DNA of 64,000 nucleotides from Streptomyces celluloflavus (GTDB lineage Bacteria; Actinomycetota; Actinomycetes; Streptomycetales; Streptomycetaceae), in NCBI GenBank assembly GCA_000720995.1, contig JOEL01000018.1, positions 62,001-126,000 of the forward strand. The letters run 5' to 3'. The position numbers and the translations under genes are program-made. Position 1 is the first letter of the stretch, and every line of letters begins with the position of its first letter. The notes under the pieces are model-generated. The model was given only the letters and a program-made list of their open reading frames with translations. It ran no database searches and was not told where the DNA came from. Shown in pieces: positions 43,498-52,619 of the stretch.

Positions 43498-46022
43498 TGC
43501 GGGTCCCGCTTTCTTGGCTGCGGGAGTACGTCGACCTGCCGGCGACCGAGTCCGGCCGCGACGTACAGACCAAGCTCGTTGCCGTCGGCCTTGAGGTCGA
43601 GACCGTCGAGCGGCTGGGCGAGGGTCTCAAGGGCCCGCTCGTCGTCGGCCAGGTGCTGACCATCGAGGAGCTGGAGGGCTTCAAGAAGCCGATCCGCTTC
43701 TGCACCGTCGACGTCGGCACCGCCAACGGCACCGGCGAGCCGCAGGAGATCGTCTGCGGTGCCCGCAACTTCGCCGTCGGCGACAAGGTCGTCGTGGTGC
43801 TGCCCGGCGCCGTGCTGCCCGGCGACTTCAAGATCGCCGCGCGCAAGACGTACGGCAAGACCTCGCACGGCATGATCTGCTCCGGCGACGAGCTGGGCAT
43901 GGGCGACGACGGCACCGACGGCATCATCGTGCTGCCGCCGGAGCACGAGACCGGCAGCGACGCCATCGAGCTGCTCCAGCTGGTCGACGAGGTCCTGGAC
44001 ATCGCCGTCACGCCGGACCGCGGCTACTGCCTGTCGATGCGCGGTGTCGCCCGCGAGACCGCCACCGCCTACGGCCTGCCGCTGCGCGACCCGGCGCTGC
44101 TGGACGTGCCGCCGCCGAACGCGTACGGCTACCCGGTCCAGGTCGCCGACCCGATCGGCTGCACCCGCTTCACCGCCCGCACGGTCACCGGTCTGGACCC
44201 CGAGACGCGCTCGCCGCTCTGGCTCCGGCGCCGGCTCCAGAAGGCCGGGATGCGCCCGATCTCGCTGGCCGTCGACGTCACCAACTACGTGATGCTGGAG
44301 CTCGGCCAGCCGCTGCACGCCTACGACCGCACCAGCGTGGACGGTCCGATCGGCGTCCGCCGCGCCCTCGCGGGCGAGAAGCTGACCACCCTGGACGGCA
44401 CCCAGCGCGTGCTGGACGCCGCGGACCTGGTCATCACCGACAACCGCGGCCCCATCGGCCTCGCGGGTGTCATGGGCGGCGCCAACACCGAGATCGCGGA
44501 CGTGGTGACCGACCCCGAGACCGGGCAGGTCCACGGCACCACCGAGATCGTGGTGGAGGCCGCGCACTTCGACGCGCTGTCCATCGCCCGTACGGCCCGT
44601 CGGCACAAGCTGTCCTCGGAGGCGTCCAAGCGCTTCGAGCGCGGAGTGGACCCGCAGGCCGCGTCCGCCGCGGCGCAGCGGACCGTCGACCTCCTGGTGC
44701 TGCTGGCCGGCGGCACCGCCGAGGCCGGGGTCACCGAGGTCGTCTCGCCCAGCGGGCCGCGCACGATCACCATCTCCGCGGACCACCCGGACAAGGTCGC
44801 CGGGGTGACCTACGGCCGCGAGACCGTCGTCCGCCGCCTCCAGGAGGTCGGCTGCGATGTGTACGGGCAGGACGAACTGGTCGTCACGGTGCCGTCCTGG
44901 CGACCGGACCTGAGCGACCCGAACGACCTGGCCGAAGAGGTCATCCGGCTGGAGGGCTACGAGAATCTCCCCTCGACCCTCCCGCGGCCGCCGGCCGGCC
45001 GTGGCCTGACCGAGCGTCAGCGGCTGCACCGCCGGGTCGGCCGGGCGCTCGCCGGGGCGGGCTATGTCGAGGCGCTGAACTACCCATTCACCGGGCAGGC
45101 CGTCCTCGACCAGCTCGGCATCGAGGCGGACGACCCGCGCCGGCAGGCCGTCACCCTCGTCAACCCGCTCTCCGACGAGGAGCCCGACCTGCGCACGACG
45201 CTGGTCCCGGGGCTGCTCAACGCGCTGCGCCGCAACGTCGGCCGCGGCTCGCACGACCTCGCGCTCTTCGAGACCGGTCCGGTCTTCCGGGCGACCGGCG
45301 ACGAGAAGCCGGCCACCCGGCTGGTCGTCGACCGCCGGCCGACCGATGACGAGATCGCCTCGCTGGACGCCTCGCTCCCGCAGCAGCCGCGGCGCGCCGC
45401 CGTGGTGCTCGCCGGGGCCCGCGAGCAGGCCGGCTGGTGGGATTCCGCCCGCCCGGCGACCTGGGCGGACGCCGTCGAGGCGGGCCGTACGGTCGCGCGG
45501 GAGGCGGGTGTCGAGCTGATCGTCCGGCAGGACCAGCACGCCCCGTGGCACCCGGGCCGGTGCGCGGCGCTGCTCGCGGTCGTCGACGGCGAGGAGATCC
45601 TCGTCGGCAACGCCGGTGAGCTGCACCCGCGCGTCATCAAGACGCTCGGCCTGCCGGAGCGCACCTGCGCGATGGAGATCGACCTGGACCGCGTCGAGCG
45701 GGCCTCGGCCGGTCCGCGGCGCGCCCCGCGGATCTCCACCTTCCCGGTCGCCACCCAGGACGTCGCGATCGTCGTCGACGAGACGGTGCCGGCCGCGGAC
45801 GTCGAGGCGGCGCTGCGCGACGGCGCGGGCGACCTCCTGGAGTCGGTGCGACTGTTCGACGTCTTCACCGGCGAGCAGCTCGGCGCGGGCAAGAAGTCCC
45901 TCGCGTACGCGCTGCGCTTCCGCGCCGCCGACCGCACGCTGACCGCGGAGGACGCCACGGCGGCCCGTGACGCGGCGGTCGCGGCGGCGGTGGAGCGCAC
46001 CGGAGCGGCGCTGCGCGGCTGA
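43497..46022 (+). CDS. pheT: Phenylalanyl-tRNA synthetase beta subunit
   Basis: 841 residues. [15 protein letters not shown], the tRNA-binding OB domain ([16 protein letters not shown] ... [25 protein letters not shown]), B3/B4 editing domain ([37 protein letters not shown]), the B5 domain, and the C-terminal anticodon-binding FDX domain ([21 protein letters not shown]) are in normal order and length. The ATG shares one base with the pheS stop, so translation is coupled. A perfect terminator follows. Confidence 0.96.
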   Translation: MRVPLSWLREYVDLPATESGRDVQTKLVAVGLEVETVERLGEGLKGPLVVGQVLTIEELEGFKKPIRFCTVDVGTANGTGEPQEIVCGARNFAVGDKVVVVLPGAVLPGDFKIAARKTYGKTSHGMICSGDELGMGDDGTDGIIVLPPEHETGSDAIELLQLVDEVLDIAVTPDRGYCLSMRGVARETATAYGLPLRDPALLDVPPPNAYGYPVQVADPIGCTRFTARTVTGLDPETRSPLWLRRRLQKAGMRPISLAVDVTNYVMLELGQPLHAYDRTSVDGPIGVRRALAGEKLTTLDGTQRVLDAADLVITDNRGPIGLAGVMGGANTEIADVVTDPETGQVHGTTEIVVEAAHFDALSIARTARRHKLSSEASKRFERGVDPQAASAAAQRTVDLLVLLAGGTAEAGVTEVVSPSGPRTITISADHPDKVAGVTYGRETVVRRLQEVGCDVYGQDELVVTVPSWRPDLSDPNDLAEEVIRLEGYENLPSTLPRPPAGRGLTERQRLHRRVGRALAGAGYVEALNYPFTGQAVLDQLGIEADDPRRQAVTLVNPLSDEEPDLRTTLVPGLLNALRRNVGRGSHDLALFETGPVFRATGDEKPATRLVVDRRPTDDEIASLDASLPQQPRRAAVVLAGAREQAGWWDSARPATWADAVEAGRTVAREAGVELIVRQDQHAPWHPGRCAALLAVVDGEEILVGNAGELHPRVIKTLGLPERTCAMEIDLDRVERASAGPRRAPRISTFPVATQDVAIVVDETVPAADVEAALRDGAGDLLESVRLFDVFTGEQLGAGKKSLAYALRFRAADRTLTAEDATAARDAAVAAAVERTGAALRG

Positions 46023-46053
46023 GCGCGGCCCCGCCCCGCCGGGGAACGGTATG

Positions 46054-46101
46054 AGGGGTGCGGGTGTGGACGGCAGGGATGCCGTCCACACCCGCACCCC
46101 T
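46054..46101 (+). terminator. Strong terminator after pheT
   Basis: A perfect 21-bp stem (46054-46074 with 46081-46101) has a 6-nt loop followed by TTCGG. Confidence 0.95.
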
Positions 46102-46260
46102 TTCGGCGTTCCGGGGGAGAACCGGCCCGTCCAGGACCCGGAGGGGAGGGGCGGGGCCCGTGCCTGGCGGGTGCGGGTGATCCCGGCGGCCCGGCCACCG
46201 CCGCAACGGCCGTGCGGAGCGGGGCAGTTCACGGCGGCGTCCGTCCATGGCGCCCGTCTC

Positions 46261-46283
46261 CGCTTCACACCCCGTGTGAAGCG
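46261..46283. promoter_or_regulatory. Palindrome upstream of the HTH/TPR regulator
   Basis: CGCTTCACAC (46261-46270) and GTGTGAAGCG (46274-46283) are exact inverted repeats around CCC. The inner 15 bp CACACCCCGTGTGAA recurs at 48693-48707. The rest of the 271-nt gap before the regulator gene has no gene. Confidence 0.6.
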
Positions 46284-46373
46284 CGGTTCACTACGCTGAT
46301 CTGACGAAGTCAGTAAGTCGACAAGGCCAAGAGCCGTCGGCCCACGGCCGGCCCGGCTCACCGGGAGGCCGGT

Positions 46374-47711
46374 ATGGAGCCCAACACCCTGCTCGACGCG
46401 ATCCTCGACGAGGCCGGCATCTCGCACGCCGGGCTGGCCGCACGGATCAACCAGCTCGGCCGCGCCCGCGGCCTCGCCCTGCGGTACGAACACACCGCGG
46501 TGGCCCGCTGGCTGAAGGGCCAGCGGCCGCGCGGCCAGGTACCCGACCTGATCTGCGAGATCCTCGGCGACCGGCTGCACCGCGCCGTAGGACTCGACGA
46601 CATCGGGCTCAGCCGGCCGGGCCTGCGCCGCGGCCCCGTCACCCCGCTCTCCGGTTTCGTCGAGCGCGCCACCGCCCTGTGGCGGTCCGACGAACAGCAG
46701 CGGCCGCACATCCTGGCCGCCCCCGCGCTCACCGGCACCTCGGCGGTCATGCCCGTATGGGAGTGGGAGAACCCTCCCGAGGACTCCGACGTCTCGCGCG
46801 CCGGGATGTCGCGCGTCGGCATGGCGGACATCGAGATGCTGCGCACGGCGCGGACCCACTACGAGCAGATGTACCGGAAGGCGGGTGGTATCGCGACCAG
46901 AGCACGCATCGTGGGATTCCTCAACACCGAGGCGGCGCCGCTGCTGCGGGGCAGCTACACCGACGCGACAGGACGCCAGCTCCACCGGGCCACCGGCGGG
47001 CTGGTCGCCGTCGCCGGCATCTGCGCGTACGACTCGGACGCTCTCGGGCTGGCCCAGCGCTACTTCCATCAGGCGTTACGGCTGGCCAAGGCCAGTGGGG
47101 ACCGCGGCCTCGGCGCGTATGTGATCGCGCTGCTGGTCAACCAGTCCCTCTTCGTACGGGAATACCGCCAGGCGGTCGCCTTCGCGGAGGCGGCGCTGCG
47201 GGCCGCGGGCCCGCAGATCACCCCGGCGCTCTCCGCGGACCTCTACGCGATGCAGGCCAAGTCCTACGCCCGGCTCGGCGACGGCGCCAGCGCGCTGGCG
47301 TGCATCCGGCGCGCGGAGGCGGCGGCGGAGCGCATCCGGCCGGGCCTCGAACCGGCGGAGACGGGCTATGTCCAGCCCGGCCTGGTGAACGTACAAGTGG
47401 CGGAGGCGCTGCTCAGCCTCGGTGATCTGCGCTCCGCCCGGGAGCAGGCGGACGCCGCCGTCGACACCCCCGCACACGACCGCGGCCGGGTCCACCGGCT
47501 GGCCATGCTCACCCATATCGAGCTGCGCCAAGGCGATGCGGACCGGGCAGTGGCCAACGCCGCGCAGATGACCGAGCAGGTCAGGGGCATGGAGTCGCAA
47601 CGGTTGCGGGACCGGCTGCGGGCGGTGCGCGAGCATCTGGCCGAGACCGGGAGCTCCGCGACCGACGCGGCCGCCGATCTCATCGACGAGGTGCTGCGCG
47701 TTCCGCTGTGA
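46374..47711 (+). CDS. HTH/TPR-type regulator of the Streptomyces NsdA-like group
   Basis: 445 residues. The N-terminal DNA-binding region (about 1-70, LLDAILDEAGISHAGLAARINQLGRARGLALRYEHTAVARWLKGQRPRG) precedes several TPR-like helical pairs (about 190-430, LALAQRYFHQALRLAKASGD, ADLYAMQAKSYARLGDGASALACIRRAEAAAERI). Streptomycetes carry many paralogues, of which NsdA represses differentiation and antibiotic synthesis. The specific role here is unknown. ATG at 46374 with GGGAGGCC upstream. Followed by a NUDIX hydrolase gene 49 nt downstream, a pairing I recall from other members of this family. Confidence 0.82.
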   Translation: MEPNTLLDAILDEAGISHAGLAARINQLGRARGLALRYEHTAVARWLKGQRPRGQVPDLICEILGDRLHRAVGLDDIGLSRPGLRRGPVTPLSGFVERATALWRSDEQQRPHILAAPALTGTSAVMPVWEWENPPEDSDVSRAGMSRVGMADIEMLRTARTHYEQMYRKAGGIATRARIVGFLNTEAAPLLRGSYTDATGRQLHRATGGLVAVAGICAYDSDALGLAQRYFHQALRLAKASGDRGLGAYVIALLVNQSLFVREYRQAVAFAEAALRAAGPQITPALSADLYAMQAKSYARLGDGASALACIRRAEAAAERIRPGLEPAETGYVQPGLVNVQVAEALLSLGDLRSAREQADAAVDTPAHDRGRVHRLAMLTHIELRQGDADRAVANAAQMTEQVRGMESQRLRDRLRAVREHLAETGSSATDAAADLIDEVLRVPL

Positions 47712-47720
47712 CCGGGCTCG

Positions 47721-47756
47721 TGTCACCTTGCCGGCTCAAAACGGCGGAAGGTGACA
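47721..47756 (+). promoter_or_regulatory. Hairpin that sequesters the NUDIX ribosome-binding site
   Basis: TGTCACCTT (47721-47729) pairs exactly with AAGGTGACA (47748-47756), extended by GCCG/CGGC with a 2-nt bulge and an 8-nt loop. The Shine-Dalgarno GGAAGG (47746-47751) of the NUDIX gene lies in the 3' arm, so opening of the stem is needed for initiation. It could alternatively be a terminator of the regulator gene. Confidence 0.65.
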
Positions 47757-47760
47757 TCAA

Positions 47761-48291
47761 GTGCGTTGGAACAACCTCAGCGAACAGACCGTGTACGCGA
47801 ACCCCTGGTTCCGGGTCAATCTCGCCGACGTGGAACTCCCCGACGGCCGCCACCTGGATCACTACCTGATCCGGATGCGGCCCGTCGCCGTGGCCACAGT
47901 GGTCAACGAGGCCAATGAGGTGCTGCTGCTGTGGCGCCACCGGTTCATCACCGACGCCTGGGGCTGGGAGCTGGCCGCCGGTGTCGTGGAGGACGGCGAG
48001 GACATCGCGGCCGCGGCCGCGCGGGAGATGGAGGAGGAGACCGGGTGGCGCCCCGGCCCCCTCCGGCACCTCCTCACGGTGGAGCCGTCCAACGGCCTCA
48101 CCGATGCCCGGCACCACATCTACTGGTCCGACGAGGGCGCCTTCGTCGGCCAGCCGCAGGACGACTTCGAGTCCGACCGGCGGGAGTGGGTCTCCCTGAA
48201 GCTGGTGCCGGACATGGTGGCGAGGGGGGAGGTGCCGGCCGCCAACATGGCGGCGGCGTTGCTGATGCTGCACCACATCCGGCTCGGCTGA
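47761..48291 (+). CDS. NUDIX hydrolase (ADP-ribose pyrophosphatase-like)
   Basis: 176 residues. The NUDIX box begins GVVEDGEDIAAAAAREMEEETG, matching GX5EX7REUXEE. The start WNNLSEQTVYANPWFRVNLADVELPDG and HYLIRMRPVAVATVV resemble ADP-ribose/nucleoside-diphosphate-sugar pyrophosphatases. The substrate is not fixed by sequence. GTG start; its ribosome-binding site lies within a hairpin. Confidence 0.9.
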   Translation: MRWNNLSEQTVYANPWFRVNLADVELPDGRHLDHYLIRMRPVAVATVVNEANEVLLLWRHRFITDAWGWELAAGVVEDGEDIAAAAAREMEEETGWRPGPLRHLLTVEPSNGLTDARHHIYWSDEGAFVGQPQDDFESDRREWVSLKLVPDMVARGEVPAANMAAALLMLHHIRLG

Positions 48292-48321
48292 CCGGCCCGC
48301 CCCGCCGCTGCCGGCCCTCTC

Positions 48322-48579
48322 TCACCGGGCCACGGCCTGCCACAGGGTGACCAGTAACGCCGCGAGCCCCGTGAGCGCGGCGAGGGACGGCAGCGGCCAG
48401 CGGCCGCTCTCCAACTGCGTGACGCGGGCGTGGAGTTCGTCCGCGTCACGCTCGTACTGTGCCGAGCGCTGGGCGATCAGCGCCAGCCGGCCTTCGACTT
48501 CGGCGGTGCGCACATCGAGGCGGCGCCTCAGCTCCGCCAGGTCGGCGGCCACCAGATCGGGTTCGGGGTGGGCGGTCAC
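48322..48579 (-). CDS. Small coiled-coil protein with a C-terminal membrane anchor
   Basis: 85 residues. A charged helical part with heptads (LAELRRRLDVRTAEVEGRLALIAQRSAQYERDADELHARVTQLE) precedes a hydrophobic C-terminal helix (LAALTGLAALLVTLWQAVA), i.e. a tail-anchored cytoplasmic coiled coil. I place the start at GTG 48579 with GAGGAG six nt upstream; the open frame extends to 48687 without a ribosome-binding site. No family recognised. It converges with the NUDIX gene. Confidence 0.65.
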   Translation of the reverse strand: MTAHPEPDLVAADLAELRRRLDVRTAEVEGRLALIAQRSAQYERDADELHARVTQLESGRWPLPSLAALTGLAALLVTLWQAVAR

Positions 48580-48692
48580 GGTCCGCTCCTCATTCCTCTC
48601 GCGAACGACTTCGTTCTCCGTACGGCTACCAGTCAACTGCCCTGCGGCGAAAGGCGGGAGCGTGTGCGGAGCGACGCTGCGAGTCACCGGCG

Positions 48693-48707
48693 CACACCCC
48701 GTGTGAA
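48693..48707. promoter_or_regulatory. Second copy of the CACACCCCGTGTGAA palindrome
   Basis: CACAC-CCC-GTGTG is an inverted repeat, and the 15-bp word is identical to that at 46266-46280. It lies upstream of the small coiled-coil gene. Nothing else was seen in the roughly 295-nt gap 48580-48874, which is also the border between core genes and the lanthipeptide island. Confidence 0.5.
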
Positions 48708-48874
48708 ATTACGGAGAGTGATGATTGGGGAGTGGTGCGGGCGGCCTACGTGCGGGGTGTGCACCGTCCACGTTCAGGACGGTCATCCGCTGCCCGGAAA
48801 CGCGGGACCGCGCGTGTTCACCCGGAACCAGCGGGCGCCTGTGGCGGGCGGGCACGCGCTCGGTGCGCGCCGGT

Positions 48875-49309
48875 TCAGTGGGCCGACGGTGTCGGGGACG
48901 CCTGCAGGTGCTTGGCCCGGTCGACGCTGCACACCTGCATTCCGAAGGACCGCAGTCGCCACAGGGTCTTCGTCGAGGGTTTCTGGATGGCGTCGGCGTT
49001 GGGGTAGCCCTTCTCGTCGTGGGCGACGTTGTTGAGCGCGTAGACCTTGCCCTCGGGCGTCGTGAAGGTGATGGCGAAGCCGCTGTATCGGGTCTTGTCG
49101 CAGCGGACCTCGCCCTCCTCGGGCTGCACGGGCCAGGCGGAGCCGAGCTGGCCGGCGGTGATGTGCTGCGGATTGGTCGTCACCGCCGGCCATTTCGTGA
49201 GGGCGTCGCCCTCCTGCGCCGAGCAGCCCGAGACGAGCAGCGGGACGGCCAGCCCGGCGGCCGTCGCGATCAGCACGCGGGCTCGTGACGTGCGAGTGGG
49301 AGCGGTCAT
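48875..49309 (-). CDS. DUF2511-like lipoprotein, possible lantibiotic immunity lipoprotein
   Basis: 144 residues. A basic N-terminus and hydrophobic stretch end in LLVSGC (lipidation Cys about residue 29). The mature part contains TAGQLGSAWPVQPEEGEVRCDKTRY, SGFAITFTTPEGKVYALNNVA and a C-terminal pair of Cys, resembling DUF2511 lipoproteins of Streptomyces. Its ATG overlaps the ABC permease stop (ATGA), so the transporter and lipoprotein are made together. By position it is a LanI-type candidate that binds the lantibiotic at the membrane surface; that role is inferred. Confidence 0.78.
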   Translation of the reverse strand: MTAPTRTSRARVLIATAAGLAVPLLVSGCSAQEGDALTKWPAVTTNPQHITAGQLGSAWPVQPEEGEVRCDKTRYSGFAITFTTPEGKVYALNNVAHDEKGYPNADAIQKPSTKTLWRLRSFGMQVCSVDRAKHLQASPTPSAH

Positions 49310-50820
49310 GAGTTTTCCGCCGCCTTTCGTGTGGCGTGGGTGATGCCGAAGGTGCAGAGGGCCGTCACGACGAGGCTCACCGGAAGGGTCACCGAAATGC
49401 GGTGCAGATCCAGGTAGTTGGCCCAGGAGTAGGGGATCAGCGCCCACAGGTTCTGCTGCATGGCGGTGCCGCCGACGAGCACGCCGAAGAGGATGCCGAT
49501 GATCCCGACGACCACCGCGACGGCCTGCGAGGTACGGATGGCCAGCCAGAGGGTGAAGGTGGTGAGCATCGCGCCGACCACCGCGCCGGTGAGCGCGAGC
49601 AGCCAGGCATGCCCGGCCGGGACGCCGGCTGTCAGGTAGAGGAGGGCGGTGACCAGCGATACGGCGACCGTGACGGCGACCGCGGCGCCGGTGAGTACGA
49701 GAGCGGGGCCCCGGGTGCCGGTGGCCCGCGAGGCGACCGCCCGCCAGCCCTGGCCGGCGGCGCTCCAGACCACCAGGCCCAGTACGAGGGTTCCGATGGG
49801 CAGCACCAGCAGGGTGAACAACTGGACACTGGCATCCGGGGCGTGCCAGGACAGCCACAGCGCGATCAGGCCGACCGAGCCGGGGCACAGCCATGTGAGC
49901 GCGGTTCCGCGGAGCATGCCGAGCACGGCGGCCACCACCCGGGGACCGCCCGGCTCAAGGTGCGGGGCGGGCTCCGTGACCGTGCCCAGGATCGCCGTGG
50001 CCCCCTGCGCGGAAGCCGTCGGCGAGGGCGCCGTCCGGTGCTCGACGGTCCGGGTGCCGGGTCGGCGCAGCCGCGGCAGCAGGAGGAACGGCACCGCGAG
50101 CAGCGCCCCCAGGAGGGCGGATGGCCACGGGGAGGCGCTGATGAGCGCGGAGTGGGCCTCCAGGGCGACACCGTTGGCGTGCGTGCCGATCACCGGCAGG
50201 GCTCCGCGGTCGAGCCAGGTGAACGGCAACGCCGCCCAGGCGGTGGACTCGGCGTTCACCACCCCCAGCACCGTCCACACGAGTCCCACGGCGAGCGCCA
50301 CCCGCCACGAGGTCTGCCGTGCCAGCCACAAGATCAGCGCCAGCATGCCGAGTTGCGAGATCCAGGGCACCAGGACGGCTTCCAGCGCGCGGTCGGCGGG
50401 GACGCGCTGCGCGCTGGACAGCGCCCCGAGGACGAGCAGGGGCGTACCGGCGCCGAGCACGTTGAGCAGCAGTGACCGTACGGCCAGGACGGCGAACCGG
50501 CTCAGCTGCCGGTACGCCGGGCGGACGGGCCGGTACCGGGTGCCGCCGCCGCGGGCGCCGCGGTCGATGCGGGCCGCCGTGGCGACCAGCAGCACGGTGA
50601 GCATCGGGCCGACGAACATCGCCCACAGGTTCTGGTACCCGAGGACGTCCTGCCAGGACCTGCCGGGGCCGGCCGAGACGAACACCGCGCTGCTGACGAG
50701 GCCGAAGGCCAGTCCGCCCAGCGGCAGATACGCCACGGCGCTGCGTCGCCAGGTGGCGAACTCGGCGCGCAAGGTCGCGGGCAGGCCGGGAACCGGCGCC
50801 GTCGGTGCGGCGGTGGTCAC
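49306..50820 (-). CDS. ABC transporter permease (large, about 12 helices), probable self-resistance
   Basis: 504 residues with roughly twelve transmembrane helices in two homologous-looking halves (LRAEFATWRRSAVAYLPLGGLAFGLVSS at the start; GMLRGTALTWLCPGSVGLIALWLSWHAP mid-way), which is like a fusion of LanE and LanG-type permeases. GTG start overlaps the ATPase stop (GTGA) and its own stop overlaps the lipoprotein start. With the ATPase it probably expels the lantibiotic from the membrane. Bacitracin- or bleomycin-type export by homology is an alternative. Confidence 0.82.
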   Translation of the reverse strand: MTTAAPTAPVPGLPATLRAEFATWRRSAVAYLPLGGLAFGLVSSAVFVSAGPGRSWQDVLGYQNLWAMFVGPMLTVLLVATAARIDRGARGGGTRYRPVRPAYRQLSRFAVLAVRSLLLNVLGAGTPLLVLGALSSAQRVPADRALEAVLVPWISQLGMLALILWLARQTSWRVALAVGLVWTVLGVVNAESTAWAALPFTWLDRGALPVIGTHANGVALEAHSALISASPWPSALLGALLAVPFLLLPRLRRPGTRTVEHRTAPSPTASAQGATAILGTVTEPAPHLEPGGPRVVAAVLGMLRGTALTWLCPGSVGLIALWLSWHAPDASVQLFTLLVLPIGTLVLGLVVWSAAGQGWRAVASRATGTRGPALVLTGAAVAVTVAVSLVTALLYLTAGVPAGHAWLLALTGAVVGAMLTTFTLWLAIRTSQAVAVVVGIIGILFGVLVGGTAMQQNLWALIPYSWANYLDLHRISVTLPVSLVVTALCTFGITHATRKAAENS

Positions 50821-51575
50821 GACACCACCGTCCCGGCTTCCTGCGGGTGGCCGGCCAGCGTGAAATAGGCGCGTTCGAGATCCCCGTCCGGCGCCAGTTC
50901 GGCCAGGCTTCCCTGGTAGCGCAGGCGCCCTTGTGCGATCAGGCCGATGTCGTCCGCGACGGAGGCGACTTCGCCCAGCAGATGGCTGGAGAGGACGATG
51001 GTGCGGCCGGTGTCCGTGAAGCGGCGCATCATGGCGCGCAGCGCGGCGATGCCCTCCGGGTCGAGACCGTTCTGCGGTTCGTCCAGGATGAGCAGGTCCG
51101 GGTTGCCCAGCATGGCGATGGCCAAGGCCAGGCGCCCCTTCATGCCGGTGGAGAAGGTCTTGGCCTTCTTCCGTTCCGTGCCGGCGAGTTCGACCGCCGC
51201 CAGCGTCCGCTCCACCTCCTCCTCGGGCAGGCCGAGCAGATGTGCGTGCACCATGAGGTTCCGCCGCGCGGACAAGTGGCCGTAGAAACTGGGCCCGTTG
51301 ACGCTCGCGCCGATGCGGGACAGGGCCTGCCGGTCCCACGGCCGGCCGAACAGCCGCACCTCCCCCCTGGTGGGAGGCAGCAGGCCCAGGATCATTTTCA
51401 GCGTGGTCGACTTGCCCGCACCGTTGGGGCCCAGCAGGCCGTAGACCCTGCCGGGGCGTACGAGGAGGTCGGCGGAGTCGACGGCGGTCGAGCGGCGGAA
51501 GACCTTGGTCAGGCCCCGCGTCTCGATCACCGGGAGCGCTCCCGGGGGCGTCTGGGGAACCGGTGCCGGTTGCAT
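50817..51575 (-). CDS. ABC transporter ATP-binding protein, LanF/BcrA-like
   Basis: 252 residues. Walker A GPNGAGKST, signature FSTGMKGRLALAIAML and Walker B LLILDEPQNGLDPEGI; the QNGLDPEGI stretch and the segment IGASVNGPSFYGHLSARRNL resemble lantibiotic-protection ATPases (LanF), although the Glu usual there is Asn. ATG 51575 follows AAAGGAG. A 17-bp BlaI-type operator lies 13-29 bp upstream. First gene of a three-gene operon with permease and lipoprotein. Confidence 0.88.
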   Translation of the reverse strand: MQPAPVPQTPPGALPVIETRGLTKVFRRSTAVDSADLLVRPGRVYGLLGPNGAGKSTTLKMILGLLPPTRGEVRLFGRPWDRQALSRIGASVNGPSFYGHLSARRNLMVHAHLLGLPEEEVERTLAAVELAGTERKKAKTFSTGMKGRLALAIAMLGNPDLLILDEPQNGLDPEGIAALRAMMRRFTDTGRTIVLSSHLLGEVASVADDIGLIAQGRLRYQGSLAELAPDGDLERAYFTLAGHPQEAGTVVS

Positions 51576-51587
51576 GGCACTCCTTTC

Positions 51588-51604
51588 TGCTACGCGCTGT
51601 AGCA
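51588..51604. promoter_or_regulatory. BlaI-type operator 1 (before the immunity ABC operon)
   Basis: TGCTAC-GCGCT-GTAGCA is a perfect 6-5-6 inverted repeat just upstream of the ATPase start. The same design occurs at 53062-53078 and 60812-60828. Confidence 0.78.
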
Positions 51605-51683
51605 CATTTGGGTGTGGGGATGCCTCATGCGTTGACGGTGGCGAGCGCTCGGCGGGCCGCCGGGGGCGGCCCGCGCGGGAGTC

Positions 51684-52619
51684 TCAGAGCAGGATGGCCG
51701 CGGCGCCGACGGCCGCCACGATCACGGCACGGACCGACCACGCCTGCCAGGCCGGCAGCGTCCGGGGCGGGTCGGCCAGCGCTCTGGCGCGATGGGTGAG
51801 TTCGATGCCGGGGTCGAGGAAGGCTATGCCGCCCCCGGCAGGCGCGAGGCCGCGACCGGCCGCCCGGGAGCCGGCCTCGATCTGCGCGCACAGGGCACGG
51901 GCCACGGCCGCGGCGCCGTAGGTCTCACGGGCCTCCTGGTCGGCCCGGAGTTCGGCGGCGAGCCGCATCTCGCCGAGGATCGCCTTCCGCCCGGGAATCC
52001 ACCACCACGACCGCAGGGCACAGGTGGCGAGGAAGATCCACAATGGGTGATGCGCCCGTGCGTGGGCGCGCTCGTGACGGATGATCGCGGACGCCTCGGC
52101 GGACTCCGCCACGGCGGCGGCCAGGATGATCCGGGGGCGCACCAGGCCGACCGTACTGGCCAGGCTCCGCGGGGACCCGGCGTCGTCGTCCACGATCCAG
52201 ATGCCGCCGCACTGGCGGGGCGCCAGCATCGTGACCGTACGTGCGGTGCGCGCCACGCGTAGCGCACCGGCCGCGAACGATACGGCCAGTGACACCAGCG
52301 GTACGACGGAGGCCGCCAGTATCAGCTGCGACCCGAGGGCCGACAGGATGTGTGCGGGGTCGGCGTCAGTGATGCCGTTGCTGATGCCCCAGGCGATCGG
52401 CGCCCGCCACGGCAGCGCCTCGCGCAACGGGCTGTGCGGCAAGTAGGGCACGGCCACGGCCAGCAGGGGAGTCAAGGCGGCCGCCACCGCGAGGGTGAAC
52501 CGTTCGCGGGGCGGTAACCGCAGCGTCAGGCGGCGCAGCAGATGCCATGCGCCGACGGTGGCCAGCGGGCACCATACCGCGAGCATCACCTGCGGGTAGC
52601 CCAGCCAGTTCGCACTCAT
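51684..52619 (-). CDS. M56-family membrane metallopeptidase (BlaR1-like, no penicillin sensor domain)
   Basis: 311 residues with three to four N-terminal transmembrane helices, a central zinc-peptidase domain with HERAH (His182, Glu183, His186) and the downstream ELRAD (Glu223), and a final helix (VRAVIVAAVGAAAILL). In BlaR1/MecR1 such a domain cleaves the BlaI repressor after a signal. The extracellular penicillin-binding domain is missing, so the signal must come through the helices or loops; lantibiotic-lipid II stress is an inference. ATG overlaps the blaI stop (ATGA). Confidence 0.88.
   Translation of the reverse strand: MSANWLGYPQVMLAVWCPLATVGAWHLLRRLTLRLPPRERFTLAVAAALTPLLAVAVPYLPHSPLREALPWRAPIAWGISNGITDADPAHILSALGSQLILAASVVPLVSLAVSFAAGALRVARTARTVTMLAPRQCGGIWIVDDDAGSPRSLASTVGLVRPRIILAAAVAESAEASAIIRHERAHARAHHPLWIFLATCALRSWWWIPGRKAILGEMRLAAELRADQEARETYGAAAVARALCAQIEAGSRAAGRGLAPAGGGIAFLDPGIELTHRARALADPPRTLPAWQAWSVRAVIVAAVGAAAILL

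Noticed and set aside
43233-47069. A 1278-codon open frame antisense to pheT and the HTH/TPR gene
   Set aside because: High GC keeps antisense frames open; its translation is low-complexity Arg/Gly/Val/Asp sequence without any domain, while the opposite strand encodes complete PheT.
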